Assembly: GCA_011390155.1 (NCBI GenBank)
Contig: JAABSW010000022.1
Span: forward strand, 1-35,602
DNA: 35,602 bases
Source: Clostridiaceae bacterium
GTDB lineage: Bacteria > Bacillota > Clostridia > Peptostreptococcales > Tindalliaceae
Reading direction: 5' to 3'
Shown: in pieces, positions 13,613 through 22,256 of the stretch
Numbering within the stretch: position 1 is the stretch's first letter
Layout of the letters: every line of letters starts with the position of its first letter
The notes under the pieces: generated by a model
Told to the model about the DNA's origin: nothing
Databases searched by the model: none
Seen by the model: only the letters and a program-made list of their open reading frames with translations
Position numbers and translations under genes: made by a program

Positions 13613-14941
13613 ATGGCATTGAACGCAGAATTAGCAAAGAAAATGAACGAAATGGCAGTGGAAATGAAATCTGGAGTGGTTGCTTTTACACAAAAACTTG
13701 TGCAGACACCCAGCATCAGCGGTGAAGAAGGTACTTTAACAGATTTATTACTGGCAGAAATGGAAAAACTGGGTTATGATGATTGTTTTCGGGATGACCA
13801 GGGGAACATTGTGGGTCTGGTAAAAGGAACAGAAGAAGGCCCCACCATCATGTTCAACTCTCACATGGACCACGTTTCTCCTGGCGATGCAGCCAACTGG
13901 GAAGGCTATGACCCTTATGGCGCGGAAATAGATGTGTGTGACGTAGACAAGCAGGACAAGGACGGCACGGAAAAAGCAGAATGTATTCATGGCAGGGCTG
14001 CTTCTGATGTAAAAGCGGGTGAGGCTGCTCAAATTTATGCCGGAGGATTGCTGGCAAAATTGAAAAAAGAAGGTGTTGGCTTTAAAGGCACCTTCATGTT
14101 TACAGGGGTTGTGCAGGAAGAACCGGCAGAAATGGTGGGCATGAAATACCTGGTGGACACCACACTACCAGCCAAAGGCCTGACTTATGACGCCATGGTA
14201 TCCAGCGAAGCCACTTCCTTAAAACTGTATTTGGGTCACCGTGGTCGTGTTGAAATGCTGGCAACAGTTTATGGAAGAACCTCCCACGGCAGTGCGCCTT
14301 GGTTGGGCATTAACTCCATTTATAAAGCCATGCCTTTGATTCAAAAAATCAAAGATGAGTTATACCCAAGCCTGCCGAAAGACCCACATTTGGGTCAAGC
14401 TTCAATTTCTTTAAACATCATTGAGTGTTCTCCAGGGGCTCTGTCCATCGTACCGGATCAAACCTTCCTGTCATTGGACCGACGTTACATTCCAGGTGAA
14501 ACACCTGAAAAAGCCTTGGCTGAAATTCAGGCTATCATCGATGAATTAGCGGCAGCAGATCCGGAGTTTAAGGCAGACGTAAAAATCAAAAAAGCCGTTG
14601 AAAAATCTTACACCGGCATGGAATTTGAAGTGGAGAAAAACATGTACGCATGGAAAATTGACCAGGAGAATCCCTTTGTACAAGCTGCGGCAGCAGGCTT
14701 AACAGAACTTGGTCAGGAAGTGAAATACGGGCATTGGGACTTTGGCACCGACGGCAGCAAGACCGCCGGATTTGATCAGAAACCCACCATTGGTTACAGC
14801 CCCATGCAAGAACAGTATGCTCACACACCTTTTGACAAAGTGAGAACTGACTTTATCGTTAAATCCGTGGCAGGCAATGCGGCCATTTTCCTGAAAACTG
14901 CCGCAGCCGGTCCTGAAGTTTTTGAGAAAATCAGCTGGTAA
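13613..14941 (+). CDS. ygeY: YgeY-like M20 family metallohydrolase
   Basis: This 442-aa zinc hydrolase belongs to the M20/acetylornithine deacetylase group and resembles the YgeY 'selenium metabolism-linked' branch. Visible are the first metal ligand block NSHMDHVSPGD (about residue 81), HGRAASDVKAG with the bridging aspartate, the catalytic pair VVQEEPAEM and the dimerisation-domain histidine RTSHGSAPWLG. M20 enzymes include N-carbamoyl-amino acid amidohydrolases. As first gene of an operon with preT and preA, it could hydrolyse N-carbamoyl-beta-alanine, but this is inference. ATG 13613 is only three bases after AAAGGAG; an in-frame TTG at 13619 has better spacing and is a real alternative. 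Confidence 0.88.
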   Translation: MALNAELAKKMNEMAVEMKSGVVAFTQKLVQTPSISGEEGTLTDLLLAEMEKLGYDDCFRDDQGNIVGLVKGTEEGPTIMFNSHMDHVSPGDAANWEGYDPYGAEIDVCDVDKQDKDGTEKAECIHGRAASDVKAGEAAQIYAGGLLAKLKKEGVGFKGTFMFTGVVQEEPAEMVGMKYLVDTTLPAKGLTYDAMVSSEATSLKLYLGHRGRVEMLATVYGRTSHGSAPWLGINSIYKAMPLIQKIKDELYPSLPKDPHLGQASISLNIIECSPGALSIVPDQTFLSLDRRYIPGETPEKALAEIQAIIDELAAADPEFKADVKIKKAVEKSYTGMEFEVEKNMYAWKIDQENPFVQAAAAGLTELGQEVKYGHWDFGTDGSKTAGFDQKPTIGYSPMQEQYAHTPFDKVRTDFIVKSVAGNAAIFLKTAAAGPEVFEKISW

Positions 14942-14961
14942 TATCCGAAAAAAACAGAATG

Positions 14962-15007
14962 GGCTTCCGGCCTGAAGATTGTTTGCATTCAGTAAATGCC
15001 GGAAGCC
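14962..15007 (+). other. Strong intercistronic hairpin between the M20 hydrolase gene and preT
   Basis: GGCTTCCGGC (14962-14971) pairs perfectly with GCCGGAAGCC (14998-15007), with an inner CTGAA-TTCAG. No T-run follows, so it is more likely an RNA-stability or processing element than a full terminator. The preT ribosome binding site lies 11 bases beyond. Confidence 0.7.
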
Positions 15008-15034
15008 TGTTAAGTGAAAAAGGAGGAACAGGCA

Positions 15035-16306
15035 TTGGAAGAAAAACGTAAAGAATATCTGAAAGAAGTCGTACCACCGTTTACACCTGTGACAGCAATG
15101 GAAGAGGCCTCACGCTGTTTGTTATGCCATGACGCACCCTGTAGTGCCGGATGCCCTGCAGGAACTGATCCTGGAAAATTCATCCGGTCCATCCGTTTCC
15201 GCAACTTTAAAGGAGCGGCTGAAACCATTCGAGAAAACAACATCCTGGGTTCCACCTGTGCCAGGGTTTGCCCCTATGGACGCACCTGTGAAGAAGCTTG
15301 CAGCAGAACGGGCATTGATGTTCCCATTCAAATTGGGCGATTGCAACGGTTTGCCACAGACTTTGAACAGGCCCTTGGTATGAAAGTACTGGAAGCACCG
15401 GAAGCCACACTGGAAAAAGTGGCTGTCATTGGTGGCGGACCTGCCGGCCTGGCAGCAGCAACAAAACTGGCAATGAAAGGCTATAAAGTAACTATTTTTG
15501 AAAAGAATGAAAAAGCCGGCGGCGTGCTGACCTACGGCATTGTGCCCGGTCGTCTTCCCCAGGAAATTGTTGACTGGGAAGTGCAGTACGTAGCAGACCT
15601 GGGGGTTGAGTTTGTGTATAACTGCCAGGTGGGCAAAGACCTTTCTTACGAAGCACTGAAAGAACAGGGTTTTAAGGCGGTTTTCATGGCCATGGGACTT
15701 CAAAATTCCAAGCCCATCGAGCTGCCTGGAATGGACCTGGAAGGTGCAGGGTATGCCCTTGAGTTTCTGGCGGAAGCCAAGCCCAGTGAAGGACAGTTGG
15801 ACGTTGGGGAACATGTGGTGATCATTGGCGGCGGCGACGTGGCCATGGACTGTGCCACCACAGCTAAAATGCTTGGAAACCGGGTGTCTGTGGTATACCG
15901 GCGCAGAAAAATAGATATGCCTGCCTATCCGGCAGAAGTGGCTCATGTACAATCCATCGGTGTTGACTTTATTACCGAAACCCTTCCTGTGGAAGTGCTG
16001 GGAGAAAATGGAAAAGTGACAGCGCTGAAAGCCCAGGGTAAAGACGGGGTCTCTGAATTTGTGCTGAAGGCAGACCGAGTGGTGCTGGCCATTGGACAGG
16101 AAACCGACGATGTCACCTTTGTTGAGGGCATCATGGTGGACGAGAAGCAACTGGTACAATCATCTGAAACTACCTGCGCCACCAATGTGGAAGGCGTATT
16201 CGCTGCCGGAGACGTTGTGAATGGCGGTAAGACCGTTGTACAGGCAGTTGCAGAAGGTAAAACAGCGGCCGACAGTATCGATGCCTATTTGGCAGCCAAG
16301 CGGTAA
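15035..16306 (+). CDS. preT: NAD-dependent dihydropyrimidine dehydrogenase subunit PreT
   Basis: PreT is the GltD-like flavoprotein that takes electrons from NADH and passes them to PreA. The 423-aa protein has N-terminal iron-sulfur cysteines (CLLCHDAPCSAGCPAG, then CARVCPYGRTCEEAC, about residues 28-95). An FAD motif VAVIGGGPAGLAAA follows near residue 131, and a second nucleotide motif VVIIGGGDVAMDCA near residue 271. The TTG at 15035 is preferred because AAAAAGGAGG ends seven bases before it; the GTG at 15014 lies upstream of that site and has none of its own. The neighbouring preA makes the pyrimidine role more likely than glutamate synthase. Confidence 0.9.
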   Translation: MEEKRKEYLKEVVPPFTPVTAMEEASRCLLCHDAPCSAGCPAGTDPGKFIRSIRFRNFKGAAETIRENNILGSTCARVCPYGRTCEEACSRTGIDVPIQIGRLQRFATDFEQALGMKVLEAPEATLEKVAVIGGGPAGLAAATKLAMKGYKVTIFEKNEKAGGVLTYGIVPGRLPQEIVDWEVQYVADLGVEFVYNCQVGKDLSYEALKEQGFKAVFMAMGLQNSKPIELPGMDLEGAGYALEFLAEAKPSEGQLDVGEHVVIIGGGDVAMDCATTAKMLGNRVSVVYRRRKIDMPAYPAEVAHVQSIGVDFITETLPVEVLGENGKVTALKAQGKDGVSEFVLKADRVVLAIGQETDDVTFVEGIMVDEKQLVQSSETTCATNVEGVFAAGDVVNGGKTVVQAVAEGKTAADSIDAYLAAKR

Positions 16307-16336
16307 AAAGTTAAAGAAAGAGGGTGTAAAATAAAG

Positions 16337-17596
16337 ATGGCAAAACGTAAAGATCTATCAATTGAATTTTGCGGCGTTAAATGTGAAAATCCATTTTTCC
16401 TTTCCTCCTCACCGGTGGGAAGCAATTATGATATGTGTAAAAAAGCCCTTGAAAGCGGTTGGGGCGGCATTGTCTATAAAACCATCGGTTATTGGATTCC
16501 ACAGGAGTGTTCACCGCGGTTTGACCAGACAAGAAAAGAAAGCACTTCCTTTACAGGGTTTAAGAACATGGAAATGATTTCCGACAAACCCACAGAAAAG
16601 AACCTGGAAATGATGTATCAGCTGAAAAAAGACTTTCCAGATAAAGTGTTGATTGCTTCCATCATGGGAGAAAACACCGAGGAATGGGAAAAACTTGCCA
16701 AAGCGGTGACGGAAGTTGGCGCAGATATCATTGAATGCAATTTCTCATGTCCACAGATGACTTCCCATGCCATGGGTTCAGACGTGGGATGTAACTTTAA
16801 CCTGGTGGGAGAATACACCCGGGCGGTTGTGAACAGCACCCACCTGCCGGTAATGCCTAAGATGACACCAAACCTGACATTGATGGAACTGCCTGCCCGT
16901 GCAGCGGTGAAAAATGGTGCCAAAGCCATATCTGCCATCAATACCATCAAGAGTATTACAGAAGTTGACTTGGACGACTTTACCTGTCTGCCCATTGTCA
17001 ATGGCAAATCTTCCATTTCCGGGTATTCCGGGAGTGCCGTTAAACCCATAGCCCTTCGATTTATTGCACAAATGGCACAGGATGATGAATTGAAAAACAT
17101 CCCCTTCAGTGGTATGGGGGGCATTGAAACCTGGCAGGATGCCTTGGAGTTTATGTTGGTAGGTGCCAGCAACTTGCAGGTAACCACGTCTGTAATGCAA
17201 TATGGCTACCGTATTGTGGAAGACCTGATCAGTGGGGTTTCTTACTGGATGGAAGAAAAAGGCATCACCGATTTAAGCCAGATTGTCGGAAAAGCCTTGC
17301 CAAACATCGTTCCGGCAGAAGACATTGAGCGTGATTTCAAAGTCTTCCCCAAATATGACCATGACAAATGTGTGGGCTGTGGACGCTGCTACGTTTCCTG
17401 CTATGATGGCGGTCACCAGGCCATCGACTGGAACGAAGAAGAACGTCGTCCGTACCTGGATGAAGACAAATGTGTTGGCTGCGGACTGTGCTGGATCGTA
17501 TGCCCTGTGGAAAACTGTATTGTGCCTGGAGAAGTAAAATTCCATGATTTTGGTAAACCCAGGGACATTCATGTCATCCCTAAGAAATTCATATAA
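16337..17596 (+). CDS. preA: NAD-dependent dihydropyrimidine dehydrogenase subunit PreA
   Basis: PreA is the FMN/iron-sulfur subunit that reduces uracil or thymine to the dihydro form (or the reverse). The N-terminal TIM-barrel (about residues 1-320) has the active-site cysteine in ECNFSCPQM, as in dihydropyrimidine dehydrogenases, plus the FMN-site blocks [14 protein letters not shown] and [17 protein letters not shown]. The C-terminus carries two [4Fe-4S] motifs, [11 protein letters not shown] and [12 protein letters not shown]. The 419-aa length is typical. The ATG at 16337 has a rather distant GAGGG. It is last in the sigma-54 operon and ends at a bidirectional terminator. Confidence 0.94.
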   Translation: MAKRKDLSIEFCGVKCENPFFLSSSPVGSNYDMCKKALESGWGGIVYKTIGYWIPQECSPRFDQTRKESTSFTGFKNMEMISDKPTEKNLEMMYQLKKDFPDKVLIASIMGENTEEWEKLAKAVTEVGADIIECNFSCPQMTSHAMGSDVGCNFNLVGEYTRAVVNSTHLPVMPKMTPNLTLMELPARAAVKNGAKAISAINTIKSITEVDLDDFTCLPIVNGKSSISGYSGSAVKPIALRFIAQMAQDDELKNIPFSGMGGIETWQDALEFMLVGASNLQVTTSVMQYGYRIVEDLISGVSYWMEEKGITDLSQIVGKALPNIVPAEDIERDFKVFPKYDHDKCVGCGRCYVSCYDGGHQAIDWNEEERRPYLDEDKCVGCGLCWIVCPVENCIVPGEVKFHDFGKPRDIHVIPKKFI

Positions 17597-17640
17597 AAAG
17601 GATTGTGCACACATTCCTGAGAAATAACTTCAAATAAGGA

Positions 17641-17690
17641 AAAAAAAACCGAACTGAAGGGAGGAGTAGATCCCTTCCAGTTCGGTTTTT
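17641..17690. terminator. Bidirectional terminator between preA and proC
   Basis: ACCGAACTG-AAGGGA (17648-17662) pairs with TCCCTT-CAGTTCGGT (17671-17686), leaving one bulged C. An A-run precedes it and a T-run follows, so it works for both convergent genes. Confidence 0.9.
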
Positions 17691-17758
17691 AAATGTCTTT
17701 TTAAGGGGTGGAATCCCGTTTACCCCGTACCCCCTGTGAAAGAGGTTGGCGTAAGGGG

Positions 17759-18607
17759 TCAGACCGCTTTCTTTGCTTCCTGGCGCTGCTGGTTTTCCTG
17801 GCGTAACTCCGCGGAGCGATGCGTGGCAGCCTGGATGGCGTCAACAATGTTCTCTTCAAAATGATTGGCCTTTAAGACGCCTAAGCCGGCCAGGGTGGTA
17901 CCGTTAGGTGAGCAAATCTGCTTTGTCAATTCCGCAGGGTCATCACCTGTTACGGTGAGCATCTCGATGGCACCTTTCAGTGTCTGAAGCGCCAGTTCGC
18001 CGGCGTCTTCATGGGAGAGGCCCGCCTGTTCTCCACCTTCCACCATGGCTTTTAAAAAGGTATAGACATAAGCAGGTCCGCTGCCGCTGAGACCGGTGAC
18101 AGCGTCCATTTGACTTTCTTCCACCTGGTGAACAGAACCGACGCAGAAGAAAATGCGGCGTGCAAAATCCATTTCCTCGGAGGATACCAATTTTCCCATT
18201 GACACTGCCGTGGCAGAAGTAAGTACCCGGGCAGACATGTTGGGCATGGCACGAATAATGGGGCATTTCGTTGTCAGTATGGAGGCGATGCTTTTGATAT
18301 CCACACCGGCTGCGATGGAAATAATGAGTTTACGATCGTTGATCATGGGGTCAATCTCTTCCAATACATTGAATAAATCCTGGGGTTTGACCGCTAAAAT
18401 CAGCACATCTGCCCACCGCAGCAATTCCCGTTTGCCGACGTAGGGAATAGAATAGGCCGCAGCCATTTTGCGACGACGGGGCATGCTATTTTTGTTATTA
18501 ATACGGATTTGTTCAGTGTTGAATTGACCAGACTGAATCATCCCCTGTATCAAGGCATTTGCCATATTTCCTGCACCAATAAAACCTACTTTTCTTGTGA
18601 TCATCAT
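17759..18607 (-). CDS. proC: Pyrroline-5-carboxylate reductase
   Basis: ProC reduces pyrroline-5-carboxylate to proline with NAD(P)H. The N-terminal Rossmann motif is VGFIGAGNMANALI. The conserved RAMPNMSARV block lies near residue 119, and the C-terminal helical dimer domain has LSGSGPAYVYTFLKAMVEGG. From ATG 18607 the protein is 282 aa, slightly long because of a charged tail. ATG 18604 is equally acceptable given GGAGGTG upstream, while GTG 18613 overlaps that site. Expression is controlled by its own T-box leader. It lies inside the pyrimidine region but has its own promoter and no obvious part in that pathway. Confidence 0.94.
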   Translation of the reverse strand: MMITRKVGFIGAGNMANALIQGMIQSGQFNTEQIRINNKNSMPRRRKMAAAYSIPYVGKRELLRWADVLILAVKPQDLFNVLEEIDPMINDRKLIISIAAGVDIKSIASILTTKCPIIRAMPNMSARVLTSATAVSMGKLVSSEEMDFARRIFFCVGSVHQVEESQMDAVTGLSGSGPAYVYTFLKAMVEGGEQAGLSHEDAGELALQTLKGAIEMLTVTGDDPAELTKQICSPNGTTLAGLGVLKANHFEENIVDAIQAATHRSAELRQENQQRQEAKKAV

Positions 18608-18629
18608 TGACACCTCCGTGGTTTAAGAA

Positions 18630-18668
18630 ACCAAAAAACCCTTCGCCAAATTAAAGGGCGAAGGGTTT
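18630..18668 (-). terminator. T-box-controlled terminator before proC
   Basis: On the minus strand AAACCCTTCGCC (18668-18657) pairs with GGCGAAGGGTTT (18647-18636), followed by more T. It directly follows the T-box motif. Confidence 0.92.
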
Positions 18669-18931
18669 ACTCGCGGTACCACCTTTATTGATTTCTCCCT
18701 GATCTGTGTCGATCGATGAGAAAAACCATCTCAGTCAAGATACGGCTGTCCATAGGGAAGCGATATCTGCCAGCGGATAACGTTGCTGGTAACGGCCAGG
18801 TTTATCACCTGCAGCTCTTGGGACGGGTTCCAAATACCTGGGATAGAATCTTTCACCGATTGCCGATTCTTTCTCTGAATCACAGGACGATTTGTACTAT
18901 TTCCCGGTCAGCGCCTTTGGTTTCTTGAATT
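18669..18931 (-). ncRNA. T-box leader of proC, proline specificity
   Basis: The minus-strand leader has the T-box core GGTGGTACCGCG (18683-18672), which base-pairs with uncharged tRNA acceptor ends. A long stem I lies upstream, with a GGTGAAAG-type distal loop. The probable specifier region reads GGAACCCGTCCC (18831-18820). Either register in it gives a proline codon, CCC (18827-18825) or CCG (18826-18824), agreeing with proC downstream. Uncharged tRNA-Pro should stabilise the antiterminator and switch proC on. Confidence 0.88.
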
Positions 18932-18937
18932 GAACAT

Positions 18938-18966
18938 ACCTTACCATAATAGAAGGATATTGTCAA
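18938..18966 (-). promoter_or_regulatory. Promoter of the proC T-box transcript
   Basis: A perfect TTGACA (18966-18961), 17 bases, then TAAGGT (18943-18938). It allows proC transcription independent of hydA. Confidence 0.6.
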
Positions 18967-19001
18967 GGGCATTGACGGAATATATTTTGATATAAGATGT
19001 T

Positions 19002-20375
19002 TTATGTCAATGGGGCGCGTTTGACAAATTGTCCCCAGCCTTTTTCGCCAACGAATTCGCCGTTGTCATAGACCAGTTTACCTCTGGAGTAAGTTTGCAC
19101 CGGATATCCTTTCAGTTCCACGCCTTCCCAAATGGTGTAATCCACGTCGGAGTGCATGTTGTCTTTGGAAATGACATATGTTTTTTCAGGATCGTAGATG
19201 ACCAGGTCAGCGTCAGAACCGGGTGCGATGGTACCTTTTTGAGGCGCACAGCCAAAGAGTTGGGCGGGGTTGGTGGAGCATACTTCAACCACTTTATTAA
19301 ATGAAATGCGGCCTCGGTTGGCTTCGCTCAGCATGTAGGGGTACATGTTTTCGATACCCATGCAGCCGTTGGGAATTTTGGTGTAGTCATCCTTGCCCCA
19401 GTCTTTTTCATAAGACATGAAGGGGCAGTGGTCTGTGGCCACAACGGAAATATCCCCTCGCTTGATGCCGTCCCACAAGGCGTCCTGAGACTCAGGTCCT
19501 TTAATGGGAGGTGAGCAGACGAAGTTTCGTCCGTCATCCCGTTTGTAAACATCATTGGTGAAATACAGGTATTGAGGGCAGGTTTCCGCAATGACATCAT
19601 AACCTTCCTGGCGGGCTCTGGTCACTTCATCCATGCCTTCTTTGCAGGCCAGGTGAACAATGTAGAGGGAAGTGTTGAAAGATTTGGCCCAGTGGATGGC
19701 ACGCTTGTCAGCTTCTGCTTCCACGAATTCTGGTCGGCTCAGGTAATGATACCAGGCGTGGGTTTTGCCTTCCGCCTTGAAATTCTGGTTGTTCATTTCG
19801 ATGACATCCGGGTTTTCTGCGTGAACAGACACCCTGGCGCCAACTTCCTTGGCACGAAGCATGGCTTTGACGAATACGCCGTCGTCCACCATGAGGCCTT
19901 CTTTCTTATACACCATGAACACTTTAAAACTGTTGATGCCATAGTTCACAGCCTGTTTAAACTCTTTTAATACCGCAGGTGTCAGATCGGTGATGGCGGT
20001 GTGGAAGGAATAGTCAACGCAAGCTTGTGGCTCGCATAAGGCATTTCTTCCTTCGACCGCTTCGATGAGTCCCTGGCCTTTGCCCTGGATCACAAAATCG
20101 AAGACGGTGGTGGTGCCGCCGCAGGCCGCAGCCCTGGTTCCGGATTCATAACTATCGGCAGATACAGTACCGCCAAAGGGCATCTCTAAGTGTGTGTGTG
20201 CATCCAGTGCGCCGGGAAGCACATAATTGCCAGTGGCATCCACAATTTCTTTGGCTTCCATTTCGTCCAGGGAACGGGTCATTACTTCAATTTTTCCGTC
20301 CCGCACACCAATGTCGGCTTTGAATGTGTCTTTTGCAGTGATAATGGTTCCGTTTTTAATGATAAGATCCATCAT
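19002..20375 (-). CDS. hydA: Dihydropyrimidinase / hydantoinase
   Basis: HydA opens the ring of dihydrouracil, dihydrothymine or hydantoins to N-carbamoyl amino acids. The 457-aa amidohydrolase has the metal ligands H60 and H62 in DAHTHLEMPFGG, the carboxylated lysine K151 in SFKVFMVYKKEG, HAENPDVI, IVHLACKEG and the aspartate in VVATDHCPF. The length is typical. The ATG at 20375 lies nine bases after AAAGGAGG. It follows the NCS1 permease gene on the same strand, 187 bases downstream, with a hairpin in between, so it is probably expressed from the same sigma-54 promoter. Confidence 0.95.
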   Translation of the reverse strand: MMDLIIKNGTIITAKDTFKADIGVRDGKIEVMTRSLDEMEAKEIVDATGNYVLPGALDAHTHLEMPFGGTVSADSYESGTRAAACGGTTTVFDFVIQGKGQGLIEAVEGRNALCEPQACVDYSFHTAITDLTPAVLKEFKQAVNYGINSFKVFMVYKKEGLMVDDGVFVKAMLRAKEVGARVSVHAENPDVIEMNNQNFKAEGKTHAWYHYLSRPEFVEAEADKRAIHWAKSFNTSLYIVHLACKEGMDEVTRARQEGYDVIAETCPQYLYFTNDVYKRDDGRNFVCSPPIKGPESQDALWDGIKRGDISVVATDHCPFMSYEKDWGKDDYTKIPNGCMGIENMYPYMLSEANRGRISFNKVVEVCSTNPAQLFGCAPQKGTIAPGSDADLVIYDPEKTYVISKDNMHSDVDYTIWEGVELKGYPVQTYSRGKLVYDNGEFVGEKGWGQFVKRAPLT

Positions 20376-20400
20376 AGGGTAAAACCTCCTTTAAAATTAA

Positions 20401-20444
20401 ACGCAAGCACCCCCGGCTGCATGCGCTGCTGAAAATGCTTGCGT
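20401..20444 (-). other. Hairpin between the NCS1 permease gene and hydA
   Basis: ACGCAAGCA (20401-20409) pairs perfectly with TGCTTGCGT (20436-20444). On the minus strand it is followed by TTTAATTTT, so it may be a weak terminator or a stability element in the permease-hydA message. The rest of the 187-base gap has a possible minus-strand -10 (TATAAT, 20483-20478) with a poor -35. Confidence 0.6.
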
Positions 20445-20562
20445 ATGAATCGGTTCTCTACGAAAACCTCTACTATTATTATACTATACGATCATCATTG
20501 TTGCTAACCATTGTTGTTGTAAAGTGTCTACCTTGTCATACACATGCTAGCTGTATTGTTCT

Positions 20563-22089
20563 TTACTTAACATGCTCTGTGATCTGCTCTTCTTCCTCCG
20601 GGGTAATGAGAGAACCTGTTTCATTCTTCATCAATGCCGGATAGATGACCAGTGCCAGGATAAAGCCCACCAGCCAGCCGTTTTCTCCAAAGAAGCGGAA
20701 GAAGTTGTTGGTGCCGCCCAAAATTCTTGGAAGGCCCAGTACCGGCAGTGCCAGGGAGACAAGCCAGGTGTAAACGGCTTTCATATTGAAACCGTTGCCA
20801 TACCAGTATCGGCTTTTTTCGCCTTTGAACAGGTCATCCAGGTCAAGCACTTTTTTACGGTATAGATAGTAGTCGGCTACGTACATGCCGGCCAAGGGGC
20901 CCAGGAAGTTTCCATAAACGCCCAGCCAGTCAAACAGGTAGGCACCGGCGGTTGCCAGCAGACGCCAAGGCATCATGGCGACGCCGACAAAACCAGTGAT
21001 CAGCGCACCCATACCATAGGTGATTTTGCGGGGGTTCAGGTTGGAAATACCATTGGCAGGTGCCACAACGTTGGCAGCGATGTTGGTGGTCAGTGTTGCG
21101 ATGGCAATACCTGCAGCACCAAGAATGGTGGCGAGGGGGCTTCCAATGTTAGCAACAACTGCTACTGGATCCCACATAGCTTCCCCGTAAACGATGACAG
21201 TGGCACCGGTAACAAACACGCCAACAAAAGCGAAAGCAGCCATGGTGGTGGGCAGTCCTAACAACTGACCCATAAACTGGTCTTTTTGTGTTTTGGCATA
21301 ACGTGAGAAGTCAGGAATGTTCAGGGCCAGGGTGGACCAGAAGGCAATGTTGGCCGTCAGGCCCGGCAGGAAAATACGCCAGAAGGTACCTGGAGCATAG
21401 GTTGCAGGAATTCGCAGAATGTCGCCCACGGTGCTGCCTGCAGCGTTAACGGCAGTAACAGCCCATACCATCAGTGCAACAGAGAGAACACCCAATATGG
21501 GAGCGCCCCAAGACTGCATGAACTTAATGGCATCAGGGCCCAGGTAAGCAATCCAAACGTTCAGAGCCCAGAAAACAAAGAAAGAAATCCAGATACTGCT
21601 GCCCCAGGCGGCCCAGGCTGGGCTGAGGGAAGCAATAACAGCGTCAAGTGCGCCGCCGCCAATCCAGGTTTGAATACCAAACCAGCCGGCTGCCACAATG
21701 GCGCGGGCAATAGAGGCAATGTGAGCACCTTTAACACCAAAGGCCAAACGGGCAAATACTGGGTAAGGGATACCATACTTGGTACCGGCGTGTGAGTTCA
21801 ACTGCATGGGTACCAGTACAATCAGGTTGGCAAGGGCGATGTTGAGAATTGCCTGCCACCAGGAAAGGCCGGCGGCCACAAGGCCTGAAGCCATCATGTA
21901 AGTGGGGATACAGACAGACATACCTACCCACAGTGATGCAATGTTATACGTTGTCCAGGATCGTTCTTCCAGTTTAGTGGGTGCCAGGTCGTCATTGTAG
22001 TATAGGTTCCCCTCTAAGTTGTTTCGTGCAGCGTCGCTCAGTTCGAATAGTCCATTTACTTCACGTTGTGTTTTAAGCTTTTCCGACAT
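20563..22089 (-). CDS. NCS1 family nucleobase/hydantoin permease
   Basis: This 508-aa membrane transporter belongs to the NCS1 (nucleobase-cation-symport-1) family, which includes uracil, allantoin and hydantoin permeases. About twelve hydrophobic segments are visible from residue 55 to 480. The early block SWTTYNIASLWVGMSVCIPTYM and the later NPRKITYGMGALITGFVG and YVADYYLYRKK are characteristic. Substrate cannot be read from sequence, but the neighbours hydA and preTA favour uracil, dihydropyrimidines or hydantoins. The ATG at 22089 follows GGAGGTG; a longer frame to 22221 lies in the leader. A minus-strand sigma-54 promoter lies 140 bases upstream. Confidence 0.92.
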   Translation of the reverse strand: MSEKLKTQREVNGLFELSDAARNNLEGNLYYNDDLAPTKLEERSWTTYNIASLWVGMSVCIPTYMMASGLVAAGLSWWQAILNIALANLIVLVPMQLNSHAGTKYGIPYPVFARLAFGVKGAHIASIARAIVAAGWFGIQTWIGGGALDAVIASLSPAWAAWGSSIWISFFVFWALNVWIAYLGPDAIKFMQSWGAPILGVLSVALMVWAVTAVNAAGSTVGDILRIPATYAPGTFWRIFLPGLTANIAFWSTLALNIPDFSRYAKTQKDQFMGQLLGLPTTMAAFAFVGVFVTGATVIVYGEAMWDPVAVVANIGSPLATILGAAGIAIATLTTNIAANVVAPANGISNLNPRKITYGMGALITGFVGVAMMPWRLLATAGAYLFDWLGVYGNFLGPLAGMYVADYYLYRKKVLDLDDLFKGEKSRYWYGNGFNMKAVYTWLVSLALPVLGLPRILGGTNNFFRFFGENGWLVGFILALVIYPALMKNETGSLITPEEEEQITEHVK

Positions 22090-22241
22090 GCATGTAACAC
22101 CTCCATTGTTTTTCTCAGTGTTTACCTTCTGAGACCTTAGAAAATAGACATAAGTTCCAATAATGCGAAAATTAGTGCGCTGGTTAAACGGCCTCCTTTC
22201 AATGAAATGATCAACATACATTGCGTCCCCTTATAAATTAA

Positions 22242-22256
22242 GCAATTATCATGCCA
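22242..22256 (-). promoter_or_regulatory. Sigma-54 promoter of the NCS1 permease-hydA unit
   Basis: Read on the minus strand, TGGCAT-GATAA-TTGC has the -24 GG (22255-22254) and -12 GC (22243-22242) exactly ten bases apart. Transcription would start near 22230, giving a leader of about 140 bases. Confidence 0.82.

Noticed and set aside
15122-16159. 345-aa antisense frame over preT
   Set aside because: Shadow of a clearly conserved gene with rare-looking composition and no start signals.
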